NCBI RefSeq assembly: GCF_003610405.1
Contig: NZ_RAQC01000003.1
Coordinates: 109,301-173,300 of the forward strand
Direction of reading: 5' to 3'
DNA length: 64,000 nucleotides
DNA from: Microbacterium sp. AG238
GTDB taxonomy: Bacteria; Actinomycetota; Actinomycetes; Actinomycetales; Microbacteriaceae
Shown here: piece by piece, positions 55,627 through 64,000 of the stretch
How the letters are laid out: every line of letters starts with the position of its first letter
Numbering within the stretch: position 1 is the stretch's first letter
Made by a program: the position numbers and the translations under genes
The notes under the pieces: model-generated
Database searches by the model: none
Told to the model about the DNA's origin: nothing
What the model saw: only the letters and a program-made list of their open reading frames with translations

Positions 55627-55703
55627 CGAAGCTCGGAGATTCTGACGAAGGTCGGACCGATCCCCGCGGATCGCACGTCCTTCGTCGCATTCTCCGACGA
55701 AGG
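55627..55703. repeat. Intergenic palindrome, family B copy 1
   Basis: An imperfect palindrome of about 77 nt: CTCGGAGATTCTGACGAAGG on the left answers CCTTCGTCGCATTCTCCGA on the right. It lies between guaB and the second DUF559-like gene. Shares the CGGAGA(A)T core with the copies at 56542 and 57800. Confidence 0.75.
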
Positions 55704-55804
55704 ACGTGCGCGGCGGCTCCTCCCCAGCTCGCCGTGGCGCGCTGTCGTCCCGAGTTCTCGGGTCCGGATGCCGCGCGGCGGCGAAGCGCCGTCACGATGA
55801 CGGG

Positions 55805-56518
55805 ATGCCGCGCCGTCCTGCTCCCTCCGAAGTGGCCGACTGGGTGGATGCCGCCGGCGGTAGGCTCACGTGCGTCTCGCTCGCGCGGCGGCGCGGCTGG
55901 TGGGTTCCCGACGGCATTCGCGAACGACACCACGTCCACCTCTTGCCGCGCGCCTCGTCGTCGGGCCTCATCGGCGCCGACGTCAGCGCCCACTGGACGC
56001 GGGCGCTCTGCCCCGTCGCGCGGTCGGATCTCGAAGCCGGGATCGAGGACGCTCTCGGCCACATCGCCCAATGCCTGTCGCGCGACGAGGCGCTCGTGGT
56101 GTGGGAATCGGCATCCCGCGCCGAAGCTCTGGCGCCCGAAGCCCTGCGGGCGGTGCCCTGGACCTCCATCGCCGCGCGTGAGCTCGCCTCCGCTGTGACG
56201 GGACTATCCGACTCCGGCCTGGAGACGCTGATCTTCGCCCCCTTACGCGAGCGCGGTGTCGCCGTCGTGCAACAGGCCCGCATCGCCGGCCAATTCGTCG
56301 ACGGCCTCATCGGCGAGGCGCTGGTCGTTCAGGTCGACGGATTCGCGTTCCACTCCTCGAGCGCGCAGCGCACCGCGGACGTCGCCCACGACGCCGACCT
56401 GCGGCTGCGCGGCTACACGGTGCTGCGCTTCACGTACCGGCAGGTGGTGCACGAGCGTGCCGCCGTCCAGCGCACCCTGCAGCGCGCTCTCGCTCAGCGA
56501 CTCCACCTGTGGCCGTGA
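55805..56518 (+). CDS. Second DUF559/Vsr-like protein (paired with family B repeats)
   Basis: About 237 residues. It opens MPRRPAPSEVADWVDAAGG. The C-terminal part FVDGLIGEALVVQVDGFAFH then DVAHDADLRLRGYTVLRFTYRQVV has the Vsr-like order of Asp, an acidic or Asp pair, Asp-Arg and a late strand. It lacks the Glu-x-Glu of the 48671 protein and has QVDG instead. Only about 237 residues, it is shorter and clearly diverged. CACGAT six bases before the ATG allows a leaderless start. Family B palindromes lie about 100 bases before it and 23 bases after it. Confidence 0.6.
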   Translation: MPRRPAPSEVADWVDAAGGRLTCVSLARRRGWWVPDGIRERHHVHLLPRASSSGLIGADVSAHWTRALCPVARSDLEAGIEDALGHIAQCLSRDEALVVWESASRAEALAPEALRAVPWTSIAARELASAVTGLSDSGLETLIFAPLRERGVAVVQQARIAGQFVDGLIGEALVVQVDGFAFHSSSAQRTADVAHDADLRLRGYTVLRFTYRQVVHERAAVQRTLQRALAQRLHLWP

Positions 56519-56541
56519 GTCGCGCCGGGCAGGGACCGCCC

Positions 56542-56620
56542 GCGAACTTCGGAGAATCGCGTCGAACTCGGAGGGATCGAGCCGATCGGTCCGAACTTCG
56601 CCGCATCCTCCGAACTTCGC
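56542..56620. repeat. Intergenic palindrome, family B copy 2
   Basis: 79 nt. The left arm GCGAACTTCGGAGAATCGCG answers CGCATCCTCCGAACTTCGC, and an inner GATCG/CGATC pair adds to the stem. It lies between the convergent DUF559-like and amine oxidase genes. It could end transcription, but copies 1 and 3 are not at gene ends. Confidence 0.8.
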
Positions 56621-56637
56621 ACCGCCCTCGCCCGCGT

Positions 56638-57750
56638 TCAGGCCGCGGGCAGCCGGAACGGCGCGGCCGCGCGAGCCGCCGCATCGAGGGCGAGGTCGGC
56701 GAGAGTCGCCCCGACACCGGGCGCGAACTTGAAGCCGTGGCCCGAGAACCCCGCGCCCACCACGACCGAGCCGACGCGGTCGAGCACGAACGCGCTGTCA
56801 TCGGTCGAGGTGTAGGTGCACGACAGGTGTACAGCGGAGCCCGGGTCGAGGCCCGGCATCCATTCGCGCACGTAGTCGACGAGCGTGTCGTGGTGCGTCA
56901 CACGGTGGGGCCGCTCGTCAGGGTCGACGACGTCTCCGACGCGGTGGAATCCGACCTTCACGCCTTCGCCCAGCGTCGGCATGCCGTAGACCGGCGCCGG
57001 GTAGCGCGCCGGGTCGAGCCGATGGTTGAACGAGGGCCACGGGCCGGTCGTCGGAGCGAAATGCGCCGGAGTCTCTTCGGTCACCGTCAGGCGCGGCAAG
57101 CGGATGCCGCGCAGCAGGCGCTCGGTCCAGGCGCCGACCGTCGCGACGACGACATCCGCCTCGATCTCTCCTCCGTCTGCGAGCTGCACGCGCGCACCGT
57201 GCTCGCCGAGGTCGTCGACCCGCGTCACCGGCGCGCCCCAGCGCACCTCTCCACCGGCGGCGAGCACGCGCCGCTCGAGCTCGAGCATCGCCGCCGACGC
57301 CCGCGCGACACCGGCGTCCGACGAGAACAGCACATCCGTCTCGAACCGCATCCCGGGCCAGCGCGCACCCGCCTCCGCCGCCGCGAGCATCTCGACCGGG
57401 ATGCCGCGTTCGCGCAGGCTCCGGGCGATCGTCTCGAGCCCCGCGTCGCCGTCGGCGGCACCGCCGAGGTCACTGCCGACCCCGTGGGTCACGAGCCCGT
57501 GCCGCCGCAGCAGTGGCTCGCCGCCGACCTCGCCGAGCGCATCCCAGCCCTCGCGCGCTCGCTGCAGCAGGTCGAGATAGTGGGTGTCGGCGTAGGCGTT
57601 GTTGAAGTTGCGTGTCTCGCCGTGCGAGGCCCCGTGCGTGTGTCCGCGCCCGAAGCGCTCGAGCACGATGGGCCGTTCACCGCGCCGGGTCAGTGCCCAT
57701 GCGGTGGCGAGGCCCATGACACCAGCGCCGATGATCACGATGCGACTCAT
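56638..57750 (-). CDS. DAO-family amine oxidase (SolA-like)
   Basis: 370 residues. The FAD motif VIIGAGVMGLATAWALTRRG opens the protein; ERFGRGHTHGASHGETRNF is the region that in sarcosine and N-methyltryptophan oxidases lies near the covalent flavin. The C-terminal FSGHGFKFAPGVG motif has Gly instead of the Cys that would hold FAD covalently in many relatives when read against KFAPGVG; I cannot align it fully. Substrate unknown: a secondary amine is likely. Flanked by family B palindromes on both sides. Confidence 0.82.
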   Translation of the reverse strand: MSRIVIIGAGVMGLATAWALTRRGERPIVLERFGRGHTHGASHGETRNFNNAYADTHYLDLLQRAREGWDALGEVGGEPLLRRHGLVTHGVGSDLGGAADGDAGLETIARSLRERGIPVEMLAAAEAGARWPGMRFETDVLFSSDAGVARASAAMLELERRVLAAGGEVRWGAPVTRVDDLGEHGARVQLADGGEIEADVVVATVGAWTERLLRGIRLPRLTVTEETPAHFAPTTGPWPSFNHRLDPARYPAPVYGMPTLGEGVKVGFHRVGDVVDPDERPHRVTHHDTLVDYVREWMPGLDPGSAVHLSCTYTSTDDSAFVLDRVGSVVVGAGFSGHGFKFAPGVGATLADLALDAAARAAAPFRLPAA

Positions 57751-57799
57751 GCGGCCAGCATCCCACCCGCCGCCGCGCCGCTGTGCGCGACTACGGCCG

Positions 57800-57870
57800 A
57801 CTTCGGAGAATCGCGTCATTCTCGGACGCATTCGGCCCCAGCATCCGAGTCTCGTCCGATTCTCCGAGGT
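57800..57870. repeat. Intergenic palindrome, family B copy 3
   Basis: 71 nt made of two 27-nt arms (57800-57826 and 57844-57870) around 17 bases. The arms begin ACTTCGGAGAATCGCG and end with the near-complement CGATTCTCCGAGGT. It lies in the divergent gap between the amine oxidase and ABC-F genes, so it is not a terminator. Confidence 0.85.
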
Positions 57871-57940
57871 ACGCGGGCGCGCGCGCCGCGATGCGATAGC
57901 CTGGTCGGCTCCGCAGTGGAGCGGAAAGGCCCGGTCCACG

Positions 57941-59629
57941 ATGGGATCGCTCGACATCCAAGGTGTCTCGTACACCCTCCCCGACGGCAGGCCGCTGCTC
58001 GACGAGGTGACGTTCCGTGTCGGCGCGGGCTCGACGACCGCGCTGATCGGTCAGAACGGCGCGGGAAAGACGACGCTGCTGCGCATCATCCGCGGGGATG
58101 CCGCGGCCCACGGCGGCGTCGTCCAGATCGACGGCGGGCTCGGGGTCATGGACCAGTTCGTCGGGCACGGCGTCGCCGGTGAGACCGTCCACGACCTGCT
58201 CATCTCGGTCGCGCCCGATCGCGTCCGCCTCGCCGCCCGCGAGCTGGATGACGCCGAGAACGCCGTGATCGCCTCCGACGAGCTCGACACCCAGATGCGC
58301 TACGCCGCCGCGATCGCCGACTACGCCGACGCCGGCGGCTACGAGTACGAGACCGTATGGGACACCTGCACGACGGCGGCTCTCGGCGTCCCGTTCGAGC
58401 GGGCGCGCTATCGCGAGCTGACGACCCTGTCGGGCGGCGAGCAGAAGCGGCTCGCTCTCGAGGCGCTGCTGCGCGGACCCGATGAGGTGCTCCTGCTCGA
58501 CGAGCCCGACAACTACCTCGACGTCCCGGGCAAGCGCTGGCTCGAGGAGCGGTTGCGCGAGACGACCAAGACGGTCCTGCTCGTCTCGCACGACCGAGAG
58601 CTGCTCGCGCGCGCCGCCGACCGCATCGTGACGCTCGAGGCCGGGGGAGCAGGCAGCACGGCGTGGGTCCACGGCGGGAGCTTCGAGACCTACCACCGCG
58701 CCCGCGACGACCGGATGGCCCGCCTCGACGAGCTGCGCCGTCGGTGGGACGAGGAGCACGCGAAACTGAAGAAGTTCGTCGCCGACATGAAGGTGAAGGC
58801 GGCCGCGAGCGACGACTTCGCCTCGCGGTACCGGGCGGCCCAGACGCGCCTGCGCCGGTTCGAGGAGGCCGGCCCGCCCGAGGAGCGCCCGGCCGAGCAG
58901 AACCTCCAGCTGCGCCTGCGCGGGTCGCGTACTGGCAAGCGCGCGGTCGTCGCCGATGGACTCGAGCTCATCGGCCTCATGCAGCCGTTCGACCTCGAGG
59001 TCTGGTTCGGCGATCGCGTGGCCGTGCTCGGCTCCAACGGTTCGGGGAAGTCCCACTTCCTGCGGCTGCTCGCAGCCGGCGGCACAGCGCCCGACGCACT
59101 GCTCGGGCACGTCACCACCGTCGGTGCCGCCCTCGAGCCGGTCGCTCACGCCGGCAGCGTCACGCTCGGGGCGCGAGTCGTCCCGGGCTGGTTCGCCCAG
59201 ACCCACCGGCATCCGGAGTTCGCCGGCCGCACCCTGCTGGAGATCCTGCATCGGGGCGACGACCGCCGAGCCGGGATGCCACGGGATGCCGCGAGCTCGG
59301 CGCTGGACCGCTACGGGCTCGTCCGCCAGGCCGAGCAGAGCTTCGACAGCCTCTCGGGCGGTCAGCAGGCGCGGTTCCAGGTGCTGCTGCTCGAGCTCTC
59401 CGGGGCCACGCTGCTGCTGCTCGACGAGCCGACCGACAACCTCGACCTCACGTCGGCCGAGGCCCTCGAGCACGCGCTCGCCGCGTTCGAGGGGACGGTC
59501 CTCGCGGTCACGCACGACCGCTGGTTCGCGCGCTCGTTCGATCGGTTCGTCGTCTTCGGTGGAGACGGACGCGTCTACGAGTCGGGCGAGGCGGTCTGGG
59601 ACGAGCAGCGCGTCGCCCGTGCTCGCTGA
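57941..59629 (+). CDS. ABC-F family ATP-binding protein
   Basis: 562 residues, two ABC domains and no membrane segment. Domain 1 has GQNGAGKTT, LSGGEQKRLALEAL and LLLDEPDNYLD; domain 2 has GSNGSGKSH, LSGGQQARFQVLLLEL and LLLDEPTDNLD. A charged helical linker (about residues 250-330) links them, as in ribosome-binding ABC-F proteins. Roles range from translation factor to antibiotic resistance by ribosome protection; the sequence does not decide. ATG 57941 begins MGSLDIQGVSYTLPDG. Confidence 0.88.
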   Translation: MGSLDIQGVSYTLPDGRPLLDEVTFRVGAGSTTALIGQNGAGKTTLLRIIRGDAAAHGGVVQIDGGLGVMDQFVGHGVAGETVHDLLISVAPDRVRLAARELDDAENAVIASDELDTQMRYAAAIADYADAGGYEYETVWDTCTTAALGVPFERARYRELTTLSGGEQKRLALEALLRGPDEVLLLDEPDNYLDVPGKRWLEERLRETTKTVLLVSHDRELLARAADRIVTLEAGGAGSTAWVHGGSFETYHRARDDRMARLDELRRRWDEEHAKLKKFVADMKVKAAASDDFASRYRAAQTRLRRFEEAGPPEERPAEQNLQLRLRGSRTGKRAVVADGLELIGLMQPFDLEVWFGDRVAVLGSNGSGKSHFLRLLAAGGTAPDALLGHVTTVGAALEPVAHAGSVTLGARVVPGWFAQTHRHPEFAGRTLLEILHRGDDRRAGMPRDAASSALDRYGLVRQAEQSFDSLSGGQQARFQVLLLELSGATLLLLDEPTDNLDLTSAEALEHALAAFEGTVLAVTHDRWFARSFDRFVVFGGDGRVYESGEAVWDEQRVARAR

Positions 59630-59686
59630 GCGGACGGCCGGTCCGGACGTCGCGTCCGGGCCGGCCGGTAGGCTGGAGGGGTGACC

Positions 59687-60805
59687 ATGGAGATCGAGCT
59701 CGGCCGCGCCAAGCGCGCCCGTCGGGCCTACGCGTTCGACGACATCGCGGTGGTGCCCTCGCGGCGCACCCGCAACACCGAGGACGTGTCGACCGCTTGG
59801 TCGATCGATGCGTTCCAGTTCTCGATCCCGGTGCTCGGCGCTCCGATGGACTCCGTCACCAGTCCCCGCACGGCGATCATGCTCGGTCAGCTCGGCGGAC
59901 TGGGCGTGCTCGACCTCGAGGGGCTCTGGACGCGATACGACGACCCCGAGCCCCTGCTCGCCGAGATCGCGGGACTGCCTGATGCGTCGGCGACCCGACG
60001 CATGCAGGAGCTCTACGCCGAGCCGATCAAGCCCGGGCTCGTGCGCGATCGCTTGGCCGAGATCCGCGCGGCGGGCGTCACGGTGGCCGGCTCGCTCACC
60101 CCGCAGCGCACCCAGGAGCTGTACGAGACGGTCGTCGCCGCTGGCGTCGATCTGTTCGTCATCCGCGGCACGACGGTGTCGGCCGAGCACGTCTCGAGTG
60201 TCGACGAGCCCCTGAACCTCAAGAAGTTCATCTACGACCTCGACGTCCCGGTGATCGTCGGCGGCGCGGCGACCTACACCGCTGCCCTGCACCTCATGCG
60301 CACGGGGGCGGCCGGTGTGCTCGTCGGCTTCGGCGGCGGCGCCGCCTCGACCACCCGCGCGACCCTGGGCCTGCACGCTCCGATGGCCACGGCTGTGGCC
60401 GACGTCGCCGGAGCACGTCGCGACTACCTCGACGAGTCGGGCGGGCGTTACGTCCATGTCATCGCCGATGGCGGCGTCGGCACGTCGGGCGACATCGTCA
60501 AGGCGCTCGCGATGGGTGCCGACGCCGTGATGCTGGGCGTCGCCCTGGCGCGCGCGACGGATGCCCCCGGCCAGGGCTTCCACTGGGGACCCGAGGCCCA
60601 CCACGCTCAGCTTCCCCGCGGTCGCCGTGTGGCGGTCGAGCAGGTCGGCTCGCTCGAAGAGGTGCTCTACGGCCCGGCGCCGGTCGCCGACGGCACCGCG
60701 AACCTCATCGGCGCGCTGAAGAAGTCGATGGCGACGACCGGCTACTCCGACCTCAAGGAGTTCCAGCGCGTGGAGGTCGTGGTGGCGCCGTACAGCGTGC
60801 GGTGA
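59687..60805 (+). CDS. guaB3: GuaB3-type IMP dehydrogenase-related protein
   Basis: 372 residues. A TIM barrel like IMPDH (YAFDDIAVVPSRRTRN, PVLGAPMDSVTSPRTA) but without CBS domains. Where GuaB has the catalytic Cys loop, this protein reads FVIRGTTVSAEH, with no Cys. It is therefore unlikely to be a standard IMP dehydrogenase; its relatives in actinobacteria are of unsettled function. GGAGGG is six bases before ATG 59687, which I prefer to GTG 59681. Followed after one base by the SURF1 gene. Confidence 0.88.
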   Translation: MEIELGRAKRARRAYAFDDIAVVPSRRTRNTEDVSTAWSIDAFQFSIPVLGAPMDSVTSPRTAIMLGQLGGLGVLDLEGLWTRYDDPEPLLAEIAGLPDASATRRMQELYAEPIKPGLVRDRLAEIRAAGVTVAGSLTPQRTQELYETVVAAGVDLFVIRGTTVSAEHVSSVDEPLNLKKFIYDLDVPVIVGGAATYTAALHLMRTGAAGVLVGFGGGAASTTRATLGLHAPMATAVADVAGARRDYLDESGGRYVHVIADGGVGTSGDIVKALAMGADAVMLGVALARATDAPGQGFHWGPEAHHAQLPRGRRVAVEQVGSLEEVLYGPAPVADGTANLIGALKKSMATTGYSDLKEFQRVEVVVAPYSVR

Positions 60806-60806
60806 C

Positions 60807-61688
60807 ATGAGCTCGATCGACTCCGCTCCCTCCGCAGCGCCGGCGGCGGCTTTCGCGCCTACGCTGCGCGAGGTCATGCTGCGCCCGTGGTGGCTGGGCA
60901 TGCTCGCCTTCGCGCTGCTCGTGGCGGCGGTGTTCGCGTGGCTCGGCCAGTGGCAGCTCTCGCGCGCCGTCGACACCTCGCCGCCCCCGCCGGGTCAGAC
61001 CGAGCAGGTGCGCCCGCTCGCCGATGTGGCCGAACCCGGCGAATACCTGCCCGAGCCGCTGGTCGGTCAGCGGGTGGAGGTGCGCGGGTCGTTCGTCGCC
61101 GACGACTTCGAGGTCGTCTCGTCGCGCTTCGACCGCGGCGAGGAGGGGTACTGGGTGACCGGTCAGCTCCGGGTCGATCCCGAGTCCGCGCGGTCGTCCG
61201 ATCCGACCTCGCTCGCCGTCGCGGTGGGGTGGACGGCCGACCGAGCCGAGGCGGATGCCGCCGCGGCGGCACTCGACGCCGATCCGCCGCAGGATGTCGC
61301 CCTCACGGGACGCATCATCTCCGACGAAGGCCCCGCGCTGCCGGGGCGTGGCGCCGATCCGCAGGAGATGACGCGGATGTCGCCCGCCGCGCTGCTCAGC
61401 CGCTGGCACGACACGGCGGGGCTCGACGTCTACCGCGGCTACCTCACGTCCGCGGAGTCGTTCGGGGGCCTGACCGCGATCCACTCGCCGGCGCCGGACG
61501 AGCGGTCGAACGTGAACTGGCTCAACATCTTCTACGCCGTCGAGTGGGCGGTGTTCGCGGGCTTCGCCTTCTACATGTGGTACCGCCTGGCCAAGGACGC
61601 ATGGGAGAAAGAGCTCGAAGACCTCGAGGACGAACGCGAGGACGCTGACGTCCCCGCCGCGGGAAGCGTCCCGCCGGGCCGCGACTAG
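60807..61688 (+). CDS. SURF1-family cytochrome oxidase biogenesis protein
   Basis: 293 residues. Two membrane segments, at about residues 30-50 (LGMLAFALLVAAVFAWLGQW) and 240-260, bracket an extracytoplasmic domain, the SURF1 plan. LGQWQLSRA, VEVRGSFVADDFEVV and the later NVNWLNIFYAVEWAVF fit the family. The tail is acidic. SURF1 helps assemble the aa3-type cytochrome c oxidase. ATG 60807 is one base after the guaB3 stop. Confidence 0.85.
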   Translation: MSSIDSAPSAAPAAAFAPTLREVMLRPWWLGMLAFALLVAAVFAWLGQWQLSRAVDTSPPPPGQTEQVRPLADVAEPGEYLPEPLVGQRVEVRGSFVADDFEVVSSRFDRGEEGYWVTGQLRVDPESARSSDPTSLAVAVGWTADRAEADAAAAALDADPPQDVALTGRIISDEGPALPGRGADPQEMTRMSPAALLSRWHDTAGLDVYRGYLTSAESFGGLTAIHSPAPDERSNVNWLNIFYAVEWAVFAGFAFYMWYRLAKDAWEKELEDLEDEREDADVPAAGSVPPGRD

Positions 61689-61698
61689 ACTGGACCCC

Positions 61699-62220
61699 AT
61701 GCCTCGCGCCCCGAAACTCGCCACGTTCCCGGCGATCCGGAACGCACTGCGCTTCTACCAGATCTGTTCGGTGATCACGGGTGTCGGCCTGCTGCTCCTG
61801 CTCGCCGAGATGATCCTGAAGTACACCCCGATCCACACCGAGCTCTTCGCCGGCGGGTCGGGTGGTCTGCTCTGGTTCGCGCCCGTGATCGCCGGTGCCG
61901 ACTGCGAGTGGTGGTCGCTGTTCCTGCCGCAGACGAACTCGTGCGAGATGCTCTCGACGGGCGACGGCTTCAACATCTCGCTCGCGATCCTCGTCGTGCA
62001 CGGCTGGTTCTACGTCGTGTATCTGTTCTCCTGCTTCCGCGTATGGAGTCTCATGCGCTGGTCGTTCCCCCGCTTCATCCTGCTCGCACTCGGCGGCGTC
62101 GTGCCCGCCCTGTCGTTCTTCATGGAGGCCCGCGTCGCACGCGAGGTGAGGACCTACCTCGCCGAGCGCGAAGCCGCTGAGGCCGCCGCATCCATCCCCG
62201 CCACGGAAGGCACCCGGTGA
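61699..62220 (+). CDS. DUF3817 membrane protein
   Basis: 173 residues with three or four membrane segments. [24 protein letters not shown] and [17 protein letters not shown] are DUF3817 features, and that family often sits next to guaA or SURF1 genes in actinobacteria. A loop rich in Cys, Trp and Asp lies between the first two segments. TAGACT (61686-61691) is seven bases before the ATG, allowing a leaderless start. Function unknown. Its stop overlaps guaA. Confidence 0.8.
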   Translation: MPRAPKLATFPAIRNALRFYQICSVITGVGLLLLLAEMILKYTPIHTELFAGGSGGLLWFAPVIAGADCEWWSLFLPQTNSCEMLSTGDGFNISLAILVVHGWFYVVYLFSCFRVWSLMRWSFPRFILLALGGVVPALSFFMEARVAREVRTYLAEREAAEAAASIPATEGTR

Positions 62221-63797
62221 CCACCCAGACTGAAACGTCGCAGCGTCCTGTCCTCGTCGTCGACTTCGGCGCGCAGTACGCCCAGCTCATCGCCCGTCGC
62301 GTGCGCGAAGCGGGCGTCTACAGCGAACTCGTCCCGCACACCGCGACCGCCGAGGAGATCGCGGCGAAGGAGCCGGTGGGCATCATCCTCTCCGGCGGTC
62401 CGTCGTCGGTGTACGAACCCGGCGCCCCGGCGATCGACCCCGGGGTGTTCGATCTCGGCGTCCCGACCCTCGGGATCTGCTACGGATTCCAGGTGATGGC
62501 CCAGAGCCTGGGCGGTGAGGTCGCCAACACCGGACTCCGCGAATACGGCGCCACCGACGCGACCATCGTCACGGAGGGCACCCTGCTCGAGGGGCAGCCG
62601 GTCGAGCAGAACGTCTGGATGAGTCACGGAGACCAGGTCTCGCGCGCGCCCGAGGGATTCGAGGTGCTCGCTCGCACAGCAGCCACGCCCGTGGCCGCCT
62701 TCGCGAACGACACGCGCAAGTTCTACGGCGTGCAGTGGCACCCCGAGGTGAAGCACTCCGACCACGGGCAGAAGGTGCTCGAGAACTTCCTGCACAAGGC
62801 GGCGGGGCTCCCGGCCGACTGGAACAGCGGCAACGTCATCGCCGAGCAGGTTGAGCGCATTCGCGAGCAAGTCGGCTCGGGGCGCGTGATCTCCGCGCTT
62901 TCGGGCGGTGTCGACTCGGCCGTGTCGACGGCCCTCGTGCACAAGGCGGTCGGTGACAAGCTCACCGCGATCTTCGTCGACCACGGCCTTCTCCGGAAGG
63001 GCGAGAGGGAGCAGGTCGAGAACGACTACGTCGCCTCGACGGGTGTCCGGCTGATCACGGTCGATGCCCGCGAACGTTTCCTCGAGGCCCTCGCCGGCGT
63101 GAGCGACCCCGAGCAGAAGCGCAAGATCATCGGGCGTGAGTTCATCCGCGCCTTCGAGCAGGCCGAGCGCGACCTGATGGCCGAGGCGGCCGCCGACGGC
63201 GAGCCGATCCGGTTCCTCGTGCAGGGGACGCTGTACCCGGATGTCGTCGAGTCCGGCGGTGGCGCCGGCACGGCGAACATCAAGAGCCACCACAACGTGG
63301 GCGGCCTGCCCGAAGACCTGCAGTTCGAGCTCATCGAGCCGCTGCGAACGCTCTTCAAGGACGAGGTCCGCGCCATCGGCCGCGAGCTCGGACTTCCCGA
63401 GGCCATCGTCGGACGCCAGCCGTTTCCGGGGCCCGGCCTCGGGATCCGCATCGTGGGCGAGGTCACCGCTGACCGTCTCGAGATCCTGCGTGACGCCGAC
63501 GCGATCGCCCGTGCCGAGCTGACGAAGGCGGGGCTGGATGCCGAGATCTGGCAATGCCCCGTCGTGCTGCTCGCCGATGTGCGATCGGTGGGAGTGCAGG
63601 GGGACGGGCGCACCTACGGACATCCGATCGTCCTGCGTCCCGTCTCGAGCGAAGACGCGATGACCGCGGACTGGACGCGCCTGCCCTACGACGTGCTGTC
63701 GAAGATCTCCAACCGGATCACGAACGAGGTCCGCGACGTGAACCGCGTGGTGCTCGACGTCACCTCGAAGCCCCCGGGGACCATCGAGTGGGAGTGA
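62217..63797 (+). CDS. guaA: GMP synthase (glutamine-hydrolysing)
   Basis: 526 residues, full length. The GATase-1 domain has [12 protein letters not shown] with Cys88 and WHPEVKHSD for the His-Glu pair. The ATP-pyrophosphatase domain has [15 protein letters not shown], and the dimer domain ends KPPGTIEWE. It aminates XMP to GMP using glutamine and ATP. GTG 62217 overlaps the DUF3817 stop. Together with guaB it completes GMP synthesis. Confidence 0.97.
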   Translation: MTTQTETSQRPVLVVDFGAQYAQLIARRVREAGVYSELVPHTATAEEIAAKEPVGIILSGGPSSVYEPGAPAIDPGVFDLGVPTLGICYGFQVMAQSLGGEVANTGLREYGATDATIVTEGTLLEGQPVEQNVWMSHGDQVSRAPEGFEVLARTAATPVAAFANDTRKFYGVQWHPEVKHSDHGQKVLENFLHKAAGLPADWNSGNVIAEQVERIREQVGSGRVISALSGGVDSAVSTALVHKAVGDKLTAIFVDHGLLRKGEREQVENDYVASTGVRLITVDARERFLEALAGVSDPEQKRKIIGREFIRAFEQAERDLMAEAAADGEPIRFLVQGTLYPDVVESGGGAGTANIKSHHNVGGLPEDLQFELIEPLRTLFKDEVRAIGRELGLPEAIVGRQPFPGPGLGIRIVGEVTADRLEILRDADAIARAELTKAGLDAEIWQCPVVLLADVRSVGVQGDGRTYGHPIVLRPVSSEDAMTADWTRLPYDVLSKISNRITNEVRDVNRVVLDVTSKPPGTIEWE

Positions 63798-63823
63798 TCG
63801 CGCGAGCGACGCTCGACAGCGAG

Positions 63824-63867
63824 ACGGCGGATGCCGCGGCCGAACCAGCCGCGGCATCCGCCGTTTT
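63824..63867 (+). terminator. guaA terminator
   Basis: ACGGCGGATGCCGCGGC (63824-63840) pairs over 17 bp with 63848-63864 around CGAACCA and is followed by TTTT. The remaining bases to 64000 hold no gene that I can support. Confidence 0.85.
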
Positions 63868-64000
63868 CCGCATGATCACGCGGATCGCGGGCCGTCGAGC
63901 GGGTTGCGACACGCCCGGGATGTCGCGCCGCTTTGCCACGATGCCGGGAGCCGCGTAACTTATTACTTGTTCGCCCCACAGGGAAGAGCGAGAGGGCCGG

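Noticed and set aside
57791..60976. Minus-strand open frame of 1061 codons
   Set aside because: It lies antisense to the ABC-F, guaB3 and start of SURF1 genes, whose protein motifs are unmistakable; long shadow frames are common at this GC content.

Overview
The window is high-GC actinobacterial chromosome, most likely Microbacteriaceae and probably Microbacterium-like. Pointers are frequent GTG starts, the gene order rplM-rpsI-glmM, the glmS-acpS-alr-tsaE-tsaB-rimI-tsaD run, guaB with a separate guaB3, and TAnnnT -10 boxes placed directly on start codons. This rests on reading protein motifs by eye; no database was searched. I saw no rRNA, tRNA, CRISPR array, transposase or prophage gene.

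Layout. 0-5.2 kb: a CPBP membrane protease (perhaps cut by the window edge), a membrane sensor-like protein and two orphan histidine kinases. 5.2-9 kb: ribosomal proteins L13 and S9, GlmM and a ferredoxin-reductase-like flavoprotein. 9-31 kb: an exopolysaccharide region. It holds a secreted GH71 alpha-1,3-glucanase, a Wzz/BY-kinase fusion, a Wzy-like polymerase, GDP-fucose synthesis (gmd, fcl), two GT4 glycosyltransferases, two left-handed-helix acyltransferases, a Wzx-like flippase, an SGNH hydrolase, a CDP-alcohol phosphotransferase, a giant secreted LamG/FN3/DNRLRE protein, a WcaJ-like initiating sugar transferase and a TagD-like cytidylyltransferase. Together they suggest a fucose-containing, acylated and possibly phospho-alcohol-decorated polymer made by a Wzx/Wzy route. 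31-37 kb: a paralogue of the 0.7 kb sensor, a Ppx/GppA phosphatase, CoaA, a roughly 950-base structured non-coding island and a secreted lipase. 37-46.4 kb: housekeeping genes for amino sugars, acyl carrier protein, D-alanine and tRNA t6A, then groES under two CIRCE operators and a RarD-type permease. 46.4-54 kb: a Liv-type ABC transporter split by a DUF559/Vsr-like gene and its repeats. 54-64 kb: guanine nucleotide synthesis (guaB, guaB3, guaA) with a second DUF559-like gene, an amine oxidase, an ABC-F protein, a SURF1 protein and a DUF3817 protein.

Three non-coding systems stand out. (1) Each of the two Vsr/DUF559-like genes is bracketed by its own family of intergenic palindromes: seven 47-nt TGGCAG...CTGCCA units plus an outlier around 48671-49651, and three roughly 70-80-nt elements around 55805-56518. 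This resembles the REP/RAYT association but with a different protein family. (2) Small hairpins carrying CCCCAA (TTGGGG on the other strand) in the loop recur between genes of the polysaccharide region and in the 34.9-35.8 kb island. (3) Tiny leader ORFs of 14-19 codons lie next to those motifs, and three of them end in an ATGA overlap with the next start codon.
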